This document shows positions 34,506 through 44,722 of a stretch of 64,000 nt of DNA, piece by piece. Made by a program: the position numbers and the translations under genes. The stretch is from CAYZMH01 sp964479445 (GTDB taxonomy: Bacteria > Bacteroidota > Bacteroidia > Bacteroidales > GCA-2748055). The DNA is taken from positions 62,001-126,000 of the forward strand of contig CAYZMH010000001.1 of the NCBI GenBank assembly GCA_964479445.1, read 5' to 3'. How positions within the stretch are numbered: the first letter of the stretch is position 1; every line of letters begins with the position of its first letter. The notes under the pieces are model-generated. The model searched no databases. It was given only the letters and a program-made list of their open reading frames with translations, and had not been told where the DNA came from.

Positions 34506-35744
34506 ATGAAAGCAGTCATTGTGACCATCGGGGATGAGATTTTGATAGGTCAGATCACCGACACCAATTCTGCCTGGCTGGCCGGTCAATTAAATCTTAT
34601 GGGAGTTGAAGTTACGGAGATGAGCAGCATTTCCGATACACCTGATCATATCAGCCTAACACTTGACCGGTATATTGGTAAACTGGAATTGGTGATATTA
34701 ACAGGGGGATTGGGTCCGACCAAAGATGATCTGACAAAAAAGACCCTTGGAGAGTATTTTGGAGGAAAAATGGTAATGGATAAAAAAGTTCTGGCATTTA
34801 TCGAGGCATTTTTCGCCAGCCGGGGAAGAGGGGTATTGCCATCGAATCGTGATCAGGCAATGGTTCCGGACACCTGTGAAGCCTTACCCAACAGTCAGGG
34901 CACAGCCCCCGGGATGTGGTTTGAGAGGTCGGGCACCACGGTAATTTCCGTTCCGGGTGTACCCTATGAAATGAAAGCGCTTATGGAGGAGCAGATCATA
35001 CCCCGTTTGAAGAACCGGTTTGGCACTCCGGAGATCGTTCATCGCACGATCATGACCCAGGGTGTACCTGAGTCATATCTGGCCGAAATGATCAGGGATT
35101 GGGAAGAGGAACTGCCTGATTGCATGAAACTTGCCTATCTGCCACGACCGGGAATTGTACGGTTGAGACTAACAGTAAGAGGTAGTTGTGCCAGGGATGC
35201 GCAAAAGATACTGGATCAGCAGATAGATAAGTTGCAGAAGATAATTCCGAAGCATATATACGGTTATGATGAACAAACACTTCAGGAGGCACTGGGTAAA
35301 GTGCTTAAAAATAATAACTTGACTGTATCAACCGCAGAGAGTTGCACCGGGGGTAACATAGCCCGTCTGATCACATCGGTTCCAGGTAGTTCAGACTATT
35401 TCGAGGGATCAATCATAGCTTACAGCAATCGGCTTAAAAGCGAGAAACTGGGTATTCCTCTTGAGATCCTGGATCGGTACGGAGCAGTCAGTCAGCCGGT
35501 GGTTGAACGAATGGCCGTTGGTGTAACCGGGGAGCTTGGTGCAGATTGTGGTATAGCCAGCTCGGGAGTCGCTGGTCCGGGTGGCGGAACCGATGAAAAA
35601 CCCGTGGGAACGGTATGGATGGCTGTATCATACCTGGGATCTGTTGAAAGCCGGAAATTTCAATTTGGCGGATCAAGGGAAAGAATAATAGAGCAGGCGA
35701 GCCTTATGGGATTGGCCATGATGCGGAAGTTGATTATGCAATAG
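34506..35744 (+). CDS. cinA: CinA: competence/damage-inducible protein, nicotinamide-nucleotide amidase
   Basis: Two-domain protein. The N-terminal molybdopterin-binding-like domain (TIGDEILIGQITDTNSAWLA, GGLGPTKDDLTKKTLGEYFG) is ADP-ribose-pyrophosphatase-like in characterised homologues. The C-terminal domain (STAESCTGGNIARLITSVPG, EGSIIAYSNRLK, ASSGVAGPGGGTDEKPVGTV) deamidates nicotinamide mononucleotide. The length of 412 is standard. It is close behind the M48 gene. The nearby NAD-consuming sirtuin makes pyridine-nucleotide salvage a shared theme (inference). Confidence 0.96.
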   Translation: MKAVIVTIGDEILIGQITDTNSAWLAGQLNLMGVEVTEMSSISDTPDHISLTLDRYIGKLELVILTGGLGPTKDDLTKKTLGEYFGGKMVMDKKVLAFIEAFFASRGRGVLPSNRDQAMVPDTCEALPNSQGTAPGMWFERSGTTVISVPGVPYEMKALMEEQIIPRLKNRFGTPEIVHRTIMTQGVPESYLAEMIRDWEEELPDCMKLAYLPRPGIVRLRLTVRGSCARDAQKILDQQIDKLQKIIPKHIYGYDEQTLQEALGKVLKNNNLTVSTAESCTGGNIARLITSVPGSSDYFEGSIIAYSNRLKSEKLGIPLEILDRYGAVSQPVVERMAVGVTGELGADCGIASSGVAGPGGGTDEKPVGTVWMAVSYLGSVESRKFQFGGSRERIIEQASLMGLAMMRKLIMQ

Positions 35745-35793
35745 TGTATCGCGGTGGTTAATAGCGTTTCAAGTGGATTTTTTGGTTGAAATG

Positions 35794-35825
35794 TTTGATT
35801 AATTGAAATAAAATAGCGTACTTTG
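35794..35825 (+). promoter_or_regulatory. Probable Bacteroidota-type promoter of rpmB operon
   Basis: A -33-like TTTG at 35794-35797 and a -7-like TACTTTG at 35819-35825 are separated by 21 bases. The -7 element has one fewer central base than the TAnnTTTG consensus. Transcription would start near 35832, about 32 bases before rpmB. Confidence 0.45.
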
Positions 35826-35863
35826 CGCCTCGTTAGAGAATCAGTTAAGAAATTCATCAAAAA

Positions 35864-36106
35864 ATGTCAAAAGTTTGTCAGATAACCGGAAAAAGAGTGG
35901 TAAGCGGTAATAACGTTTCCCATTCCAAGAAGAGGACAAAAAGAAGGTTTTATCCAAACCTTTTCGATAAGAGTTTTTATCTGCCCGAGGAGGATCGCCA
36001 CATTAAATTGAGAGTGTCTGCCAAAGGATTGCGCATGATCAATAAAAGAGGGCTGAAGAGTTGTTTGGACGAAGCTGTAGAGAAGGGATTTATTACCAAG
36101 TATTAA
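35864..36106 (+). CDS. rpmB: 50S ribosomal protein L28
   Basis: An 80-residue basic ribosomal protein. It begins MSKVCQITGKRVVSGNNVSH with the typical SKKRTKRRFYPNL and ends LKSCLDEAVEKGFITKY. It is the first gene of the L28-L33-DUF4295 operon characteristic of Bacteroidota. A TTTG/TACTTTG promoter lies about 40-70 bases upstream. Confidence 0.97.
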   Translation: MSKVCQITGKRVVSGNNVSHSKKRTKRRFYPNLFDKSFYLPEEDRHIKLRVSAKGLRMINKRGLKSCLDEAVEKGFITKY

Positions 36107-36125
36107 TGTATCATAACCTATAGTC

Positions 36126-36314
36126 ATGGCAAAAAAAGCGAAAGGCAACCGGGTACAGGTTATTCTTGAGTGCACTGAGCATAAGGATAGTGGTATGCCG
36201 GGAACTTCGAGGTATATCACTACCAAAAACCGGAAAAACACACCTGACCGGCTTCAAATGAAAAAATATAATCCAGTTCTTAAGAAAGTTACATTGCATC
36301 GCGAGATCAAATAA
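36126..36314 (+). CDS. rpmG: 50S ribosomal protein L33
   Basis: A 62-residue protein, [20 protein letters not shown], then [20 protein letters not shown] and [11 protein letters not shown]. It has only one Cys, so it is the zinc-free type. It follows L28 by 19 bases and precedes the DUF4295 gene by 13. Confidence 0.97.
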   Translation: MAKKAKGNRVQVILECTEHKDSGMPGTSRYITTKNRKNTPDRLQMKKYNPVLKKVTLHREIK

Positions 36315-36327
36315 AGCATTTTGAATT

Positions 36328-36480
36328 ATGGCTAAGAAAGTTGTTGCAACATTACAGAAAGGCGAAGGCAGAAATTTCACGAAATGCATAAAAATGGTGA
36401 AGTCTCCGAAAACGGGTGCGTACGTTTTTGAAGAGGAGATTGTCCATAATGATCATATCAAAGATTATTTCGCACAATAG
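36328..36480 (+). CDS. DUF4295 family small ribosomal-operon protein
   Basis: A 50-residue basic protein, MAKKVVATLQKGEGRNFTKC, then KMVKSPKTGAYVFEEEIVHN and HIKDYFAQ at the end. This is the DUF4295 family found directly after L33 in Bacteroidota. It has no proven function; its location suggests a ribosome-associated role (inference). A terminator follows at 36513. Confidence 0.9.
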   Translation: MAKKVVATLQKGEGRNFTKCIKMVKSPKTGAYVFEEEIVHNDHIKDYFAQ

Positions 36481-36512
36481 TTGCCTTTACATCCGGGAGA
36501 TATATACGTGAC

Positions 36513-36542
36513 AAAGCTTTCTCAATGAAGAAAGCTTTTTTT
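36513..36542 (+). terminator. Rho-independent terminator of rpmB-rpmG-DUF4295 operon
   Basis: Stem AAGCTTTCT (36514-36522) with AGAAAGCTT (36529-36537), loop CAATGA, then a T-run. ftsY starts 29 bases after it. Confidence 0.85.
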
Positions 36543-36570
36543 ATATAGTTGGGTTCATAATTTCCGCGAT

Positions 36571-37515
36571 ATGGGAATATTTACATCGGAGAAGAAAAAA
36601 AACCTGGACAAGGGACTTGAAAAAACCAGGGAGAATGTTTTTCGTAAACTTTCAAGAGCAGTTGTTGGTAAATCCTCAGTTGATGCGGAGGTTCTTGACA
36701 ACCTCGAGGAGGTATTGATCACATCTGATGTAGGAGTGGATACCACCATACGCATTATAGAACGTATAGAGGAACGGGTATCCCGGGATAAGTATATGAA
36801 CACCGAGGAGTTAAACCGTATCCTGAAGGAGGAGATCATTGCCTTACTGGAAGAGAATAACCAGGAGGAGTTCCGGGGATTCGATGCACCATTATCTTCT
36901 AAACCCTATGTGATTATGGTGGTGGGTGTGAATGGAGTGGGAAAGACTACAACGATAGGGAAGTTGGCCTACCATTTTAAAAAAGCCGGGCGAAAAGTGA
37001 TTTTAGGTGCAGCCGATACATTCAGAGCTGCTGCTGTAGATCAGTTGACCATATGGGCCGATCGTGTAGAGGTAGATATTATAAAACAACCTATGGGATC
37101 TGATCCTGCCTCAGTTGCCTATGATACACTGGATTCGGCAAGATCAGCTGATGCCGATGTGGTGATCATCGACACGGCAGGACGTCTTCACAATAAGGTC
37201 AACCTGATGAACGAGTTGACCAAGATAAAAAGAGTGATGCAGAAGGTTATTCCTGATGCTCCCCATGAGATTTTGCTGATACTGGATGGATCAACGGGAC
37301 AAAATGCCTTCGAACAGGCCCGTCAGTTTACCAACGCTACGGAAGTTAATGCGCTCGCATTAACCAAGTTGGATGGTACAGCCAAAGGGGGTGTAGTCCT
37401 GGGAATATCCGATCAATTCAAAGTTCCGGTGAAATATATTGGTATTGGTGAAAAAATGGAAGATCTTCAGCTGTTTAACAAAGAAGCATTTGTGGAAACT
37501 TTGTTTCGGGAATAA
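36571..37515 (+). CDS. ftsY: Signal recognition particle receptor FtsY
   Basis: GTPase that receives SRP-ribosome complexes at the membrane. The short N-terminal NG-type form has an N domain at residues about 1-90 and G domain motifs VGVNGVGKTTTIGKLAYHFK (G1), AADTFRAAAVDQL (G2), IIDTAGRLHNKVNLMNEL (G3) and TKLDGTAKGG (G4). The acidic A domain of E. coli FtsY is absent, as usual in Bacteroidota. Followed by rimO after 3 bases, so they are cotranscribed. Confidence 0.98.
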   Translation: MGIFTSEKKKNLDKGLEKTRENVFRKLSRAVVGKSSVDAEVLDNLEEVLITSDVGVDTTIRIIERIEERVSRDKYMNTEELNRILKEEIIALLEENNQEEFRGFDAPLSSKPYVIMVVGVNGVGKTTTIGKLAYHFKKAGRKVILGAADTFRAAAVDQLTIWADRVEVDIIKQPMGSDPASVAYDTLDSARSADADVVIIDTAGRLHNKVNLMNELTKIKRVMQKVIPDAPHEILLILDGSTGQNAFEQARQFTNATEVNALALTKLDGTAKGGVVLGISDQFKVPVKYIGIGEKMEDLQLFNKEAFVETLFRE

Positions 37516-37518
37516 TAC

Positions 37519-38805
37519 ATGACCATTCAGCTTGTAACATTGGGATGTTCGAAAAACCTGGTGGATTCGGAGCGTCTTCTTCGTCAGCTTGAAGCCAGTG
37601 GTTTTCAGGCACGCCACGCTGATCATCCCGGTCCCTCCGATATTCTGATTCTAAACACTTGCGGTTTTATTCTCGATGCCAAGCAGGAGTCGGTGGAGGC
37701 CATACTGACAGCGATAAACCTGAAAAGCAGGGGTCTTGTGAAGAGAGTGCTGGTTATGGGGTGTCTTTCCGAGAGATACAAAGAAGAGCTTACCAGGGAG
37801 ATGTCTGAAGTAGATGGATTCTTTGGAGTTTGGGACCAACAGGCAGTAATAAAATCAGTTGGAGGGGTTTATTACCCTGATCAGATCAATGACCGTTATT
37901 TATCAACTCCCTCTCATTATGCATTTCTGAAGATTTCGGAGGGGTGTGACCGTTCCTGTTCTTTTTGTTCCATCCCATCGATAAGAGGGTCTCAGCAATC
38001 ACGGAGGATGGAGGATCTCGTTGAAGAAACGCAACGGCTGGCTGATAAGGGGGTTAGAGAGTTGATTCTCATTGCGCAGGACCTTACATCGTATGGAACA
38101 GACCTTTATAGCAAAAAGTCACTGGCTTTGCTTTTAAAAAAGCTACTAACGGTGGAAAAGATTGAATGGATCCGATTGCATTATGCGTATCCTACAGGCT
38201 TTCCATCCGGTGTGATTCAATTGATGACAGATGAGCCGCGTATTTGCAACTACATTGATATTCCCATACAACACATAAATAATCGAATCCTTCGTTCTAT
38301 GAATCGCGGGCATACCCGTCAAAGACTGGAAGAACTCCTCTTGCGTTTTCGGGAGCAGGTTCCCGGGATTGCCATTCGCACAACCGTAATGACAGGGTTT
38401 CCGGGAGAGACCGAGGAAGAATTCAATGAATTGCTTGCCTTTGTCCGTCACTTCAGGTTTGAGCGGCTTGGAGTGTTTGGCTATTCCCACGAAGAGCAAA
38501 CCTCTGCTTACCGGATGAAAGATGATATTCCTGCTTCGGAAAAGGAGCGCAGGGCAGCTCTGATCATGGAGGCACAACAGGATATTTCGTATACCATTAA
38601 CCGCTCCAGGGTGGGGAAGGTGTTAAAAGTATTGATAGACAGGGAAGAGGGAGGTTTTTATACAGGAAGGACCGAGTTTGATTCGCCCGAGGTGGATAAT
38701 GAGGTCATGATCTCCAAAAATGAGAACTTCATGGAGGTGGGAAATTTCTTTAAGGTGCGCATTACAGGCGCAGATCATTTCGAGCTTCGAGGTGAATTGA
38801 TCTGA
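37519..38805 (+). CDS. rimO: Ribosomal protein S12 methylthiotransferase RimO
   Basis: Radical SAM enzyme adding a methylthio group to an aspartate of S12. The MTTase domain cysteines are in LGCSKNLVDSE, LNTCGFILDAK and MGCLSERY. The radical SAM motif is SEGCDRSCSFCSIPSIRG, followed by the HYAYPTGFP and IPIQHINNRILRSMNRG segments. A C-terminal TRAM domain (LKVLIDREEGGFYTGRTEFD) ends the protein. The length of 428 is normal. Confidence 0.98.
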   Translation: MTIQLVTLGCSKNLVDSERLLRQLEASGFQARHADHPGPSDILILNTCGFILDAKQESVEAILTAINLKSRGLVKRVLVMGCLSERYKEELTREMSEVDGFFGVWDQQAVIKSVGGVYYPDQINDRYLSTPSHYAFLKISEGCDRSCSFCSIPSIRGSQQSRRMEDLVEETQRLADKGVRELILIAQDLTSYGTDLYSKKSLALLLKKLLTVEKIEWIRLHYAYPTGFPSGVIQLMTDEPRICNYIDIPIQHINNRILRSMNRGHTRQRLEELLLRFREQVPGIAIRTTVMTGFPGETEEEFNELLAFVRHFRFERLGVFGYSHEEQTSAYRMKDDIPASEKERRAALIMEAQQDISYTINRSRVGKVLKVLIDREEGGFYTGRTEFDSPEVDNEVMISKNENFMEVGNFFKVRITGADHFELRGELI

Positions 38806-38893
38806 GGAGGCATAATAAGTGTCAGGTAGGTTTGGTATTGATTTTGTCTTCAAAAAAGTGTAATTTGTTTCAGATCACAAAATCTACAGTCCC

Positions 38894-39217
38894 ATGAAAA
38901 AAGATATCATTTCTACTCTTTCCCTCATTCTTATCATTATAGGTTTACTGGGAGCCATATTCAAGCTGGTTCACTGGCCCGGTGCATCGATCCTGCTCGT
39001 AATAGGTGGAGGGGGATTGGCGGTGCTTCTGATGATTTGGTTCTTTATTGGTAAGAGTACTGACTTCAAGTATTTACTGGCCCTCTATTTTGTGGTGATG
39101 CTTCTGGGCATATTATTTAAGCTCATGCACTGGCCCGGTGCCAATATGTTGCTTCAGGCAGGTTATGTATTAAGTTTCATAATGGCGGGCGTGCTACTAA
39201 TCGGGAAGAAGAAATAA
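38894..39217 (+). CDS. Small membrane protein with two HWPGA repeats (GldL-like)
   Basis: A 107-residue protein with four membrane helices in two tandem copies: FKLVHWPGASILL at residues 23-35 and FKLMHWPGANMLL at 75-87, a 52-residue period. The HWPG motif in a helix-loop-helix resembles the start of GldL, the gliding/type IX secretion motor protein, but the GldL C-terminal part is absent and no other gld genes are near. Function is unknown. It stands alone between rimO and the convergent clpC. Confidence 0.7.
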   Translation: MKKDIISTLSLILIIIGLLGAIFKLVHWPGASILLVIGGGGLAVLLMIWFFIGKSTDFKYLLALYFVVMLLGILFKLMHWPGANMLLQAGYVLSFIMAGVLLIGKKK

Positions 39218-39245
39218 AAAAGGGTATCCGGGTACCCGGATACCC
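39216..39245. terminator. Terminator with 24-bp perfect palindrome between HWPGA gene and clpC
   Basis: GGGTATCCGGGT and its exact reverse complement form a perfect palindrome at 39222-39245. The A-run before it gives a U-run for minus-strand transcripts, so it ends clpC. The plus side lacks a strong T-run (CTTTCCC), so bidirectional action is uncertain. Confidence 0.7.
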
Positions 39246-39267
39246 CTTTCCCAGGGTGTTTATAATT

Positions 39268-41886
39268 CTAGGAATCAGAGCTTTTTTTGCCTTGATCCTC
39301 GTTTTTATTCTTATTTCCTGTTTTACGGGCTTCCAATTCTTTCTTGGCGCTGGGAAGTTCCTTTTTCTTTTTATCAACTCTTACTAAGATTTCATCTTTC
39401 TCCTTGTCAAAATCGACCATCAGTGTATTTCCCTCTTCCAGGGAAGATTTGATTATGGTCTCGGCCATAGGATCTTCAAGATATTTTTGGATAGCCCGCT
39501 TCAGGGGACGTGCACCAAACTGCACATCATATCCTTTATCAAGTACATAATCCTTCGCTTCATCGGAAATGGTGATGTGATATCCAAGGAGGTTTACCCT
39601 TTCATAGAGGCCTTCGAGTTCAATATCGATAATCTTGTGGATATCCTCACGGCTCAGTGTATTGAATAGGACCACATCATCAATCCGGTTCAGAAATTCT
39701 GGTGCGAAAGCACGCCGCAATGCCTTTTGAATAACACTTTTTGTGTGTTCATTGGCTGAACTTTGACGAGCTTTTGTTGCAAAACCAACACCCTGACCAA
39801 AATCCTTCAATTCCCGGGATCCGATATTGGACGTCATGATGACAATCGTATTTCGGAAGTCAACCCGCCGCCCCAGGCTATCGGTAAGCTGGCCTTCGTC
39901 GAGAACCTGCAGGAGGATATTGAACACATCCGGGTGAGCTTTCTCGATCTCATCAAGCAAGACCACTGCATAGGGCTTTCTCCGTACTTTTTCTGTTAAC
40001 TGTCCCCCCTCTTCATACCCCACGTATCCGGGGGGAGCCCCCATAAGACGAGACACAGAGAATTTCTCCATATACTCACTCATGTCGATACGGATCAGGT
40101 TATCCACCGAATCAAACAGGTATTGGGCTAATACCTTGGCCAGTTGGGTTTTACCAACTCCTGTTGGTCCAAGGAAAATAAATGTACCAATGGGTTTATT
40201 GGGATCTTTCAATCCGGCCCTGTTTCTCTGAATGGACTTTACCACTTTCCCAATGGCTTCGTCCTGTCCGATTACACTGCCACGCATCTCATCCCCCATA
40301 TGAAGAAGGCGTGTTCCTTCTGCCTGAGCGATTCGTTGCACAGGAACGCCGGTCATCATAGCGACTACTTCAGCCACTTTATCTTCATCCACGGTTTCCC
40401 GGTTCAGGGCAAGTTCTTTTTCCCATTTTCTTTTTTCAGAATCCAGGTGATCGAGCAGATCTTTCTCTTTATCTCTAAAACTGGCTGCTTTTTCGAAATT
40501 CTGGTTTTTAACGGCCTGGATCTTTTCCTGCTTCGTATTCTCAATATCCTCTTCCAGTTTTACGATACGGTCTGGAACCACAATATTGGAAATATGAACC
40601 CTGGAGCCCGCTTCATCCATTGCATCTATAGCTTTATCGGGCAGGTGCCTGTCACTGATATAACGCTGGGTGAGCTTTACACACGCCTCAATGGCTTCAT
40701 CGGTGTAATTCACATTATGGTGGTCTTCGTAACGCTCTTTTATGTTATGAAGGATATTGACGGTTTCCTCCTCGGAAGTCGGATCCACCATGACTTTCTG
40801 GAAGCGTCTTTCCAGTGCCCCGTCCTTTTCAATATGCTGACGGTACTCATCCAGTGTTGTGGCACCAATGCACTGAATTTCACCTCGAGAAAGGGCTGGT
40901 TTAAGCATATTGGCTGCATCCAGTGATCCGGTGGCTCCCCCTGCACCCACGATGGTATGGATCTCATCGATAAAGAGAATAATATTTGGATTCTTCGTCA
41001 GTTCATTGAGAATAGCTTTCATCCGTTCTTCAAACTGTCCGCGGTATTTGGTGCCAGCTACAATTGATGCAAGATCAAGGGTTACAACCCGTTTATCAAA
41101 AAGGACCCTGGATACTTTGCGCTGAATGATCCGCAATGCCAGTCCTTCTGCGATAGCAGATTTACCCACTCCGGGTTCACCGATAAGAATGGGATTGTTT
41201 TTCTTCCTGCGGCTTAAAATTTGGGCTAACCTTTCGATTTCTGTTCCTCTTCCAACAATAGGGTCCAACCTATTCTCTTCAGCAGCTTTGGTTAAATCGA
41301 TACCAAAGTTATCCAGTACAGGTGTGTCGGATGCCGATTTTTGTGATCCTCCCAGGCCACCACCTTTGCCACTTCCTGATGATCCACCACCACTGAAGGG
41401 GCCCTTTACCTCATCATCATCGTCTCCCGGAAAGTCGGCTTTTCCTTCTACATCACCGTTGGTTATCTCCTGCTTGATTTTGTTGTAAGTAATGCCATTC
41501 TCCACGAGAAAGCGTGTGGCAAAATTATTTTCATCCTTGAGGATGGCTAAAAGCAAGTGATCTGTTTCAATGGTTTTTTGCTTCATGGCCCTTGCTTCAA
41601 GATATACTAGCTTCAGTGTTCGCTCAGCACTTTTAAGAAGTGGTAAGGTATCGGGATCGGCCAGCGGAGCTGGTTTCTCATTTTTAATGCTTTTCTCCAC
41701 TGCTATTCGCAAATCGTATAGCTCAGCTCCAAGTGATATAAGGGCATCAATTGCTCGACCCTCTCCATCTCTTAGAATTCCTAAAAACAGATGCTCAACC
41801 CCTATATGGGAATTTCCCAATCGAACAGCTTCTTCTTTGCTGTAACTCAAAACATCCTTGATGCGCTGTGAAAACTGTGCGTCCAT
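39268..41886 (-). CDS. clpC: ATP-dependent Clp protease ATP-binding subunit ClpC
   Basis: AAA+ unfoldase that feeds substrates to ClpP. It has an N-terminal repeat domain (SQRIKDVLSYSKEEAVRLGN, then HIGVEHLFLGILRDGEG and TDHLLLAILKDENN), a Gly/Ser-rich linker (GPFSGGGSSGSGKGGGLGGS), AAA1 with Walker A GEPGVGKSAIAEGLA, and a UVR-like coiled-coil (NQNFEKAASFRDKEKD). AAA2 has Walker A GPTGVGKTQLAK and GAPPGYVGYEEGGQL. The start is placed at the Met of MDAQFSQRIKDV, matching family N-termini; in-frame Met codons 10 and 26 residues upstream are possible. The C-terminus is Lys-rich and disordered. The gene is monocistronic. Confidence 0.95.
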   Translation of the reverse strand: MDAQFSQRIKDVLSYSKEEAVRLGNSHIGVEHLFLGILRDGEGRAIDALISLGAELYDLRIAVEKSIKNEKPAPLADPDTLPLLKSAERTLKLVYLEARAMKQKTIETDHLLLAILKDENNFATRFLVENGITYNKIKQEITNGDVEGKADFPGDDDDEVKGPFSGGGSSGSGKGGGLGGSQKSASDTPVLDNFGIDLTKAAEENRLDPIVGRGTEIERLAQILSRRKKNNPILIGEPGVGKSAIAEGLALRIIQRKVSRVLFDKRVVTLDLASIVAGTKYRGQFEERMKAILNELTKNPNIILFIDEIHTIVGAGGATGSLDAANMLKPALSRGEIQCIGATTLDEYRQHIEKDGALERRFQKVMVDPTSEEETVNILHNIKERYEDHHNVNYTDEAIEACVKLTQRYISDRHLPDKAIDAMDEAGSRVHISNIVVPDRIVKLEEDIENTKQEKIQAVKNQNFEKAASFRDKEKDLLDHLDSEKRKWEKELALNRETVDEDKVAEVVAMMTGVPVQRIAQAEGTRLLHMGDEMRGSVIGQDEAIGKVVKSIQRNRAGLKDPNKPIGTFIFLGPTGVGKTQLAKVLAQYLFDSVDNLIRIDMSEYMEKFSVSRLMGAPPGYVGYEEGGQLTEKVRRKPYAVVLLDEIEKAHPDVFNILLQVLDEGQLTDSLGRRVDFRNTIVIMTSNIGSRELKDFGQGVGFATKARQSSANEHTKSVIQKALRRAFAPEFLNRIDDVVLFNTLSREDIHKIIDIELEGLYERVNLLGYHITISDEAKDYVLDKGYDVQFGARPLKRAIQKYLEDPMAETIIKSSLEEGNTLMVDFDKEKDEILVRVDKKKKELPSAKKELEARKTGNKNKNEDQGKKSSDS

Positions 41887-42007
41887 GTATCGTATATAAT
41901 TCCAGAAATCTTCCATAACAAAATAAATATAAAGCGATGAATATACCAATAGAACAAATTTCAATTATAAACAGTTCAATGTTGATAATTCAAGGGCAAA
42001 GATGCTA

Positions 42008-42032
42008 AAAATAGCGCAGAATTCGCTATTTT
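42008..42032. promoter_or_regulatory. Inverted repeat in clpC/gyrA divergent region
   Basis: AAAATAGCG at 42008-42016 and CGCTATTTT at 42024-42032 pair perfectly with a 7-base loop. It lies between the divergent starts of clpC (41886) and gyrA (42100), so it may be a dual operator. No known binding protein can be named. Confidence 0.4.
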
Positions 42033-42099
42033 CGTACTTTAATTTCCCTGGAGGAAATACCATCTTTAACACATTGATTTTAAATTACTTTATATAGAA

Positions 42100-44595
42100 A
42101 TGGCAGAAGGAGAACGCGTACTCAGAATAAACATTGAGGAAGAGATGAAATCGGCCTATATCGACTATTCGATGTCGGTCATTGTATCACGGGCATTACC
42201 AGACGTGAGAGACGGTTTGAAGCCTGTTCACAGAAGAGTTTTGTTTGGCATGAGAGAGTTAGGTGTACTTTCCAGCCGACCCTATAAGAAATCAGCAAGA
42301 ATTGTAGGGGAGGTTTTAGGGAAATACCACCCTCATGGAGATTCATCGGTCTATGACACAATGGTGCGCATGGCTCAGACCTGGTCGATGCGGTACCCGC
42401 TGGTTGACGGACAGGGAAATTTTGGATCTGTCGATGGTGATAGTCCGGCTGCCATGAGGTATACTGAAGCAAAGCTTCGTAAGATTGCGGAAGATACCAT
42501 GGGCGATCTGGATAAGGATACGGTGGATTATCAGCTCAATTTTGATGATACACTGGAAGAACCGACAGTATTACCGACACGGATTCCCCTGCTTCTTGTA
42601 AACGGTAGTTCAGGTATTGCAGTTGGTATGGCTACCAACATGGCTCCTCATAATCTCAATGATGCGGTAAATGCAGTTGTAGCATACATAGATAATAAGG
42701 AAATTGAGGCTGGTGAACTGGCAGAAATTATCAAAGCACCTGATTTTCCTACCGGAGGTATAATATATGGTTTTCAAGGAGTTAAAGAAGCCTATGAAAC
42801 AGGCCGGGGCAAGATAGTATTGCGGGCCCGCACAGAAATAGAAGTGACTGAATCGGGAAGGGAGAAGATTATTGTTACCGAAATTCCTTACCAGGTAAAT
42901 AAAGCGGAATTGATCAGAAAAACAGCCGATCTGATCAATGAAAAGAAAATTGAAGGGATCTCTTATATCAATGATGAGTCTGACCGCAGGGGAATGCGGA
43001 TCGTAATCATTTTAAAAAAGGAAGCCAGTGCCAACGTGGTGCTTAACAATCTTTTAAAGTATACTCAGCTTCAAACCGCATTCAATGTCAACAATATTGC
43101 ACTGGTAAAGGGCAGGCCGAGAACTCTGAATCTAAAGCAGTTGATTGTACATTTTGTTAACCACCGGCATGAAATTGTGATTCGTCGTACACGTTACGAG
43201 TTGGAGCAGGCGGAGAAGAGAGCTCACATTTTACAGGGACTTTTAAAGGCCCTGGATCATATTGACGAGGTTATAGCCTTGATTCGTGCTTCACGCACAC
43301 CGGATGAGGCCAGGGAAGGATTGATGGAGAAATGGGAGTTTACCGAAGTTCAGGCGAAAGCTATATTGGATATGCGCCTTCAGCGACTGGTTGGCCTGGA
43401 ACGGGACAAATTGAAAGAGGAATATGACCAGCTTCTGGAGCGTATTACTTATTATAAGAGGGTATTGGATGATGAATCCCTGCGGATGGAGATCATAAAA
43501 AATGAATTGCTGGAAATCAAAGAGCACTATGGAGACGAACGCCGCACGGAAATTATTCCTGATGAAGGGGAGTTCAATCCTGAAGATTTCTATGCAGATG
43601 AAGAGATGGTGATTACGATTTCAAAACTGGGTTATATCAAAAGAACCCCGCTTTATGAGTTCCGAACACAGAACAGGGGAGGAGTGGGTGCAAAGGGAAG
43701 CACCACCAGGGATGAAGATGTGATTGTGAGCATGTTTTCAGCAAGTATGCACAACACCATACTTTTTTTCACTAACAAGGGAAGGTGCTTCTGGCTAAAA
43801 GTATACGAAATCCCTGAAGGAACGAGAAGTTCAAAAGGACGGGCTATTCAGAACCTTATTAACATCGATCCGGATGATGATATTCGAACATACCTTCGGA
43901 TACGTGATTTAAAAGACGAAGAGTACATTAATAACAATTTTATTATACTGGCCACAAAGAAAGGGGTTGTTAAAAAGACAAGCCTTGAGGCATATTCCAG
44001 GCCCAGGCAGAACGGTATTAATGCGATCAACGTCCGGGAAGGAGATACCCTGCTGGAGGCACGATTAACTGATGGCAACCGGGAAGTTATGCTTGCTGTT
44101 CGTTCCGGAAAAGCTATCCGCTTTCATGAAAATACAGTCAGGGCTGTTGGAAGGACCGCATCCGGGGTCAAAGGAATCACACTCACAGGGCATGATGATG
44201 AAGTTGTGGGAATGGTAGTGGCCAACGAAGGTCAGGAAGATATCCTGGTAATATCTGAAAAAGGCTTTGGCAAGCGCTCTTCCCTGGAAGATTACCGGGT
44301 TACAAACCGGGGAGGGAAAGGTGTAAAAACTATTAACATTACAAATAAAACTGGTAGTCTTGTAGCAATCAAAGCAGTAACAGATGAGGACGATCTCATG
44401 ATCATTACATGGAGAGGAGTAGCTATTCGTCTAAATATAAAGGCATTAAGGGTAATGGGCAGAAATACTCAGGGAGTCCGGTTGATTAATCTCAGAGAAG
44501 ACGACCAGATCGCTGCAGCCACCCAGGTGCCTTCTGATAATGGAGAAGAGGGAGTTGAAGATTTGGGCGAAGATGCCAGTACGTCTCCAGAGTAG
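42100..44595 (+). CDS. gyrA: DNA gyrase subunit A
   Basis: Introduces negative supercoils with GyrB. Catalytic Tyr lies in [14 protein letters not shown]. The quinolone-resistance region reads [17 protein letters not shown], with Ser and Asp at the E. coli 83 and 87 equivalents, a sensitive-type pattern. The breakage-reunion domain is followed by a six-blade beta-pinwheel with the GyrA-box [10 protein letters not shown]. An acidic tail ([17 protein letters not shown]) ends the 831 residues. It is followed by a TPR protein gene, as in other Bacteroidota. Confidence 0.98.
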   Translation: MAEGERVLRINIEEEMKSAYIDYSMSVIVSRALPDVRDGLKPVHRRVLFGMRELGVLSSRPYKKSARIVGEVLGKYHPHGDSSVYDTMVRMAQTWSMRYPLVDGQGNFGSVDGDSPAAMRYTEAKLRKIAEDTMGDLDKDTVDYQLNFDDTLEEPTVLPTRIPLLLVNGSSGIAVGMATNMAPHNLNDAVNAVVAYIDNKEIEAGELAEIIKAPDFPTGGIIYGFQGVKEAYETGRGKIVLRARTEIEVTESGREKIIVTEIPYQVNKAELIRKTADLINEKKIEGISYINDESDRRGMRIVIILKKEASANVVLNNLLKYTQLQTAFNVNNIALVKGRPRTLNLKQLIVHFVNHRHEIVIRRTRYELEQAEKRAHILQGLLKALDHIDEVIALIRASRTPDEAREGLMEKWEFTEVQAKAILDMRLQRLVGLERDKLKEEYDQLLERITYYKRVLDDESLRMEIIKNELLEIKEHYGDERRTEIIPDEGEFNPEDFYADEEMVITISKLGYIKRTPLYEFRTQNRGGVGAKGSTTRDEDVIVSMFSASMHNTILFFTNKGRCFWLKVYEIPEGTRSSKGRAIQNLINIDPDDDIRTYLRIRDLKDEEYINNNFIILATKKGVVKKTSLEAYSRPRQNGINAINVREGDTLLEARLTDGNREVMLAVRSGKAIRFHENTVRAVGRTASGVKGITLTGHDDEVVGMVVANEGQEDILVISEKGFGKRSSLEDYRVTNRGGKGVKTINITNKTGSLVAIKAVTDEDDLMIITWRGVAIRLNIKALRVMGRNTQGVRLINLREDDQIAAATQVPSDNGEEGVEDLGEDASTSPE

Positions 44596-44722
44596 ACAGG
44601 TAATGAGTTATTAATAAGATTTGCTCTCAATTTTAACAAACCTGAAAAATGTTCTGGCACCTTATTTGATGGTTCGTAGGAAAGTTCTTATTTTTGATCA
44701 AATTTTAAATTAGACAGATATC

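Noticed and set aside
39222..39245. 24-bp perfect palindrome as a regulator site
   Set aside because: It sits between two convergent gene ends with a U-run on the clpC side, so a terminator is the simpler reading.
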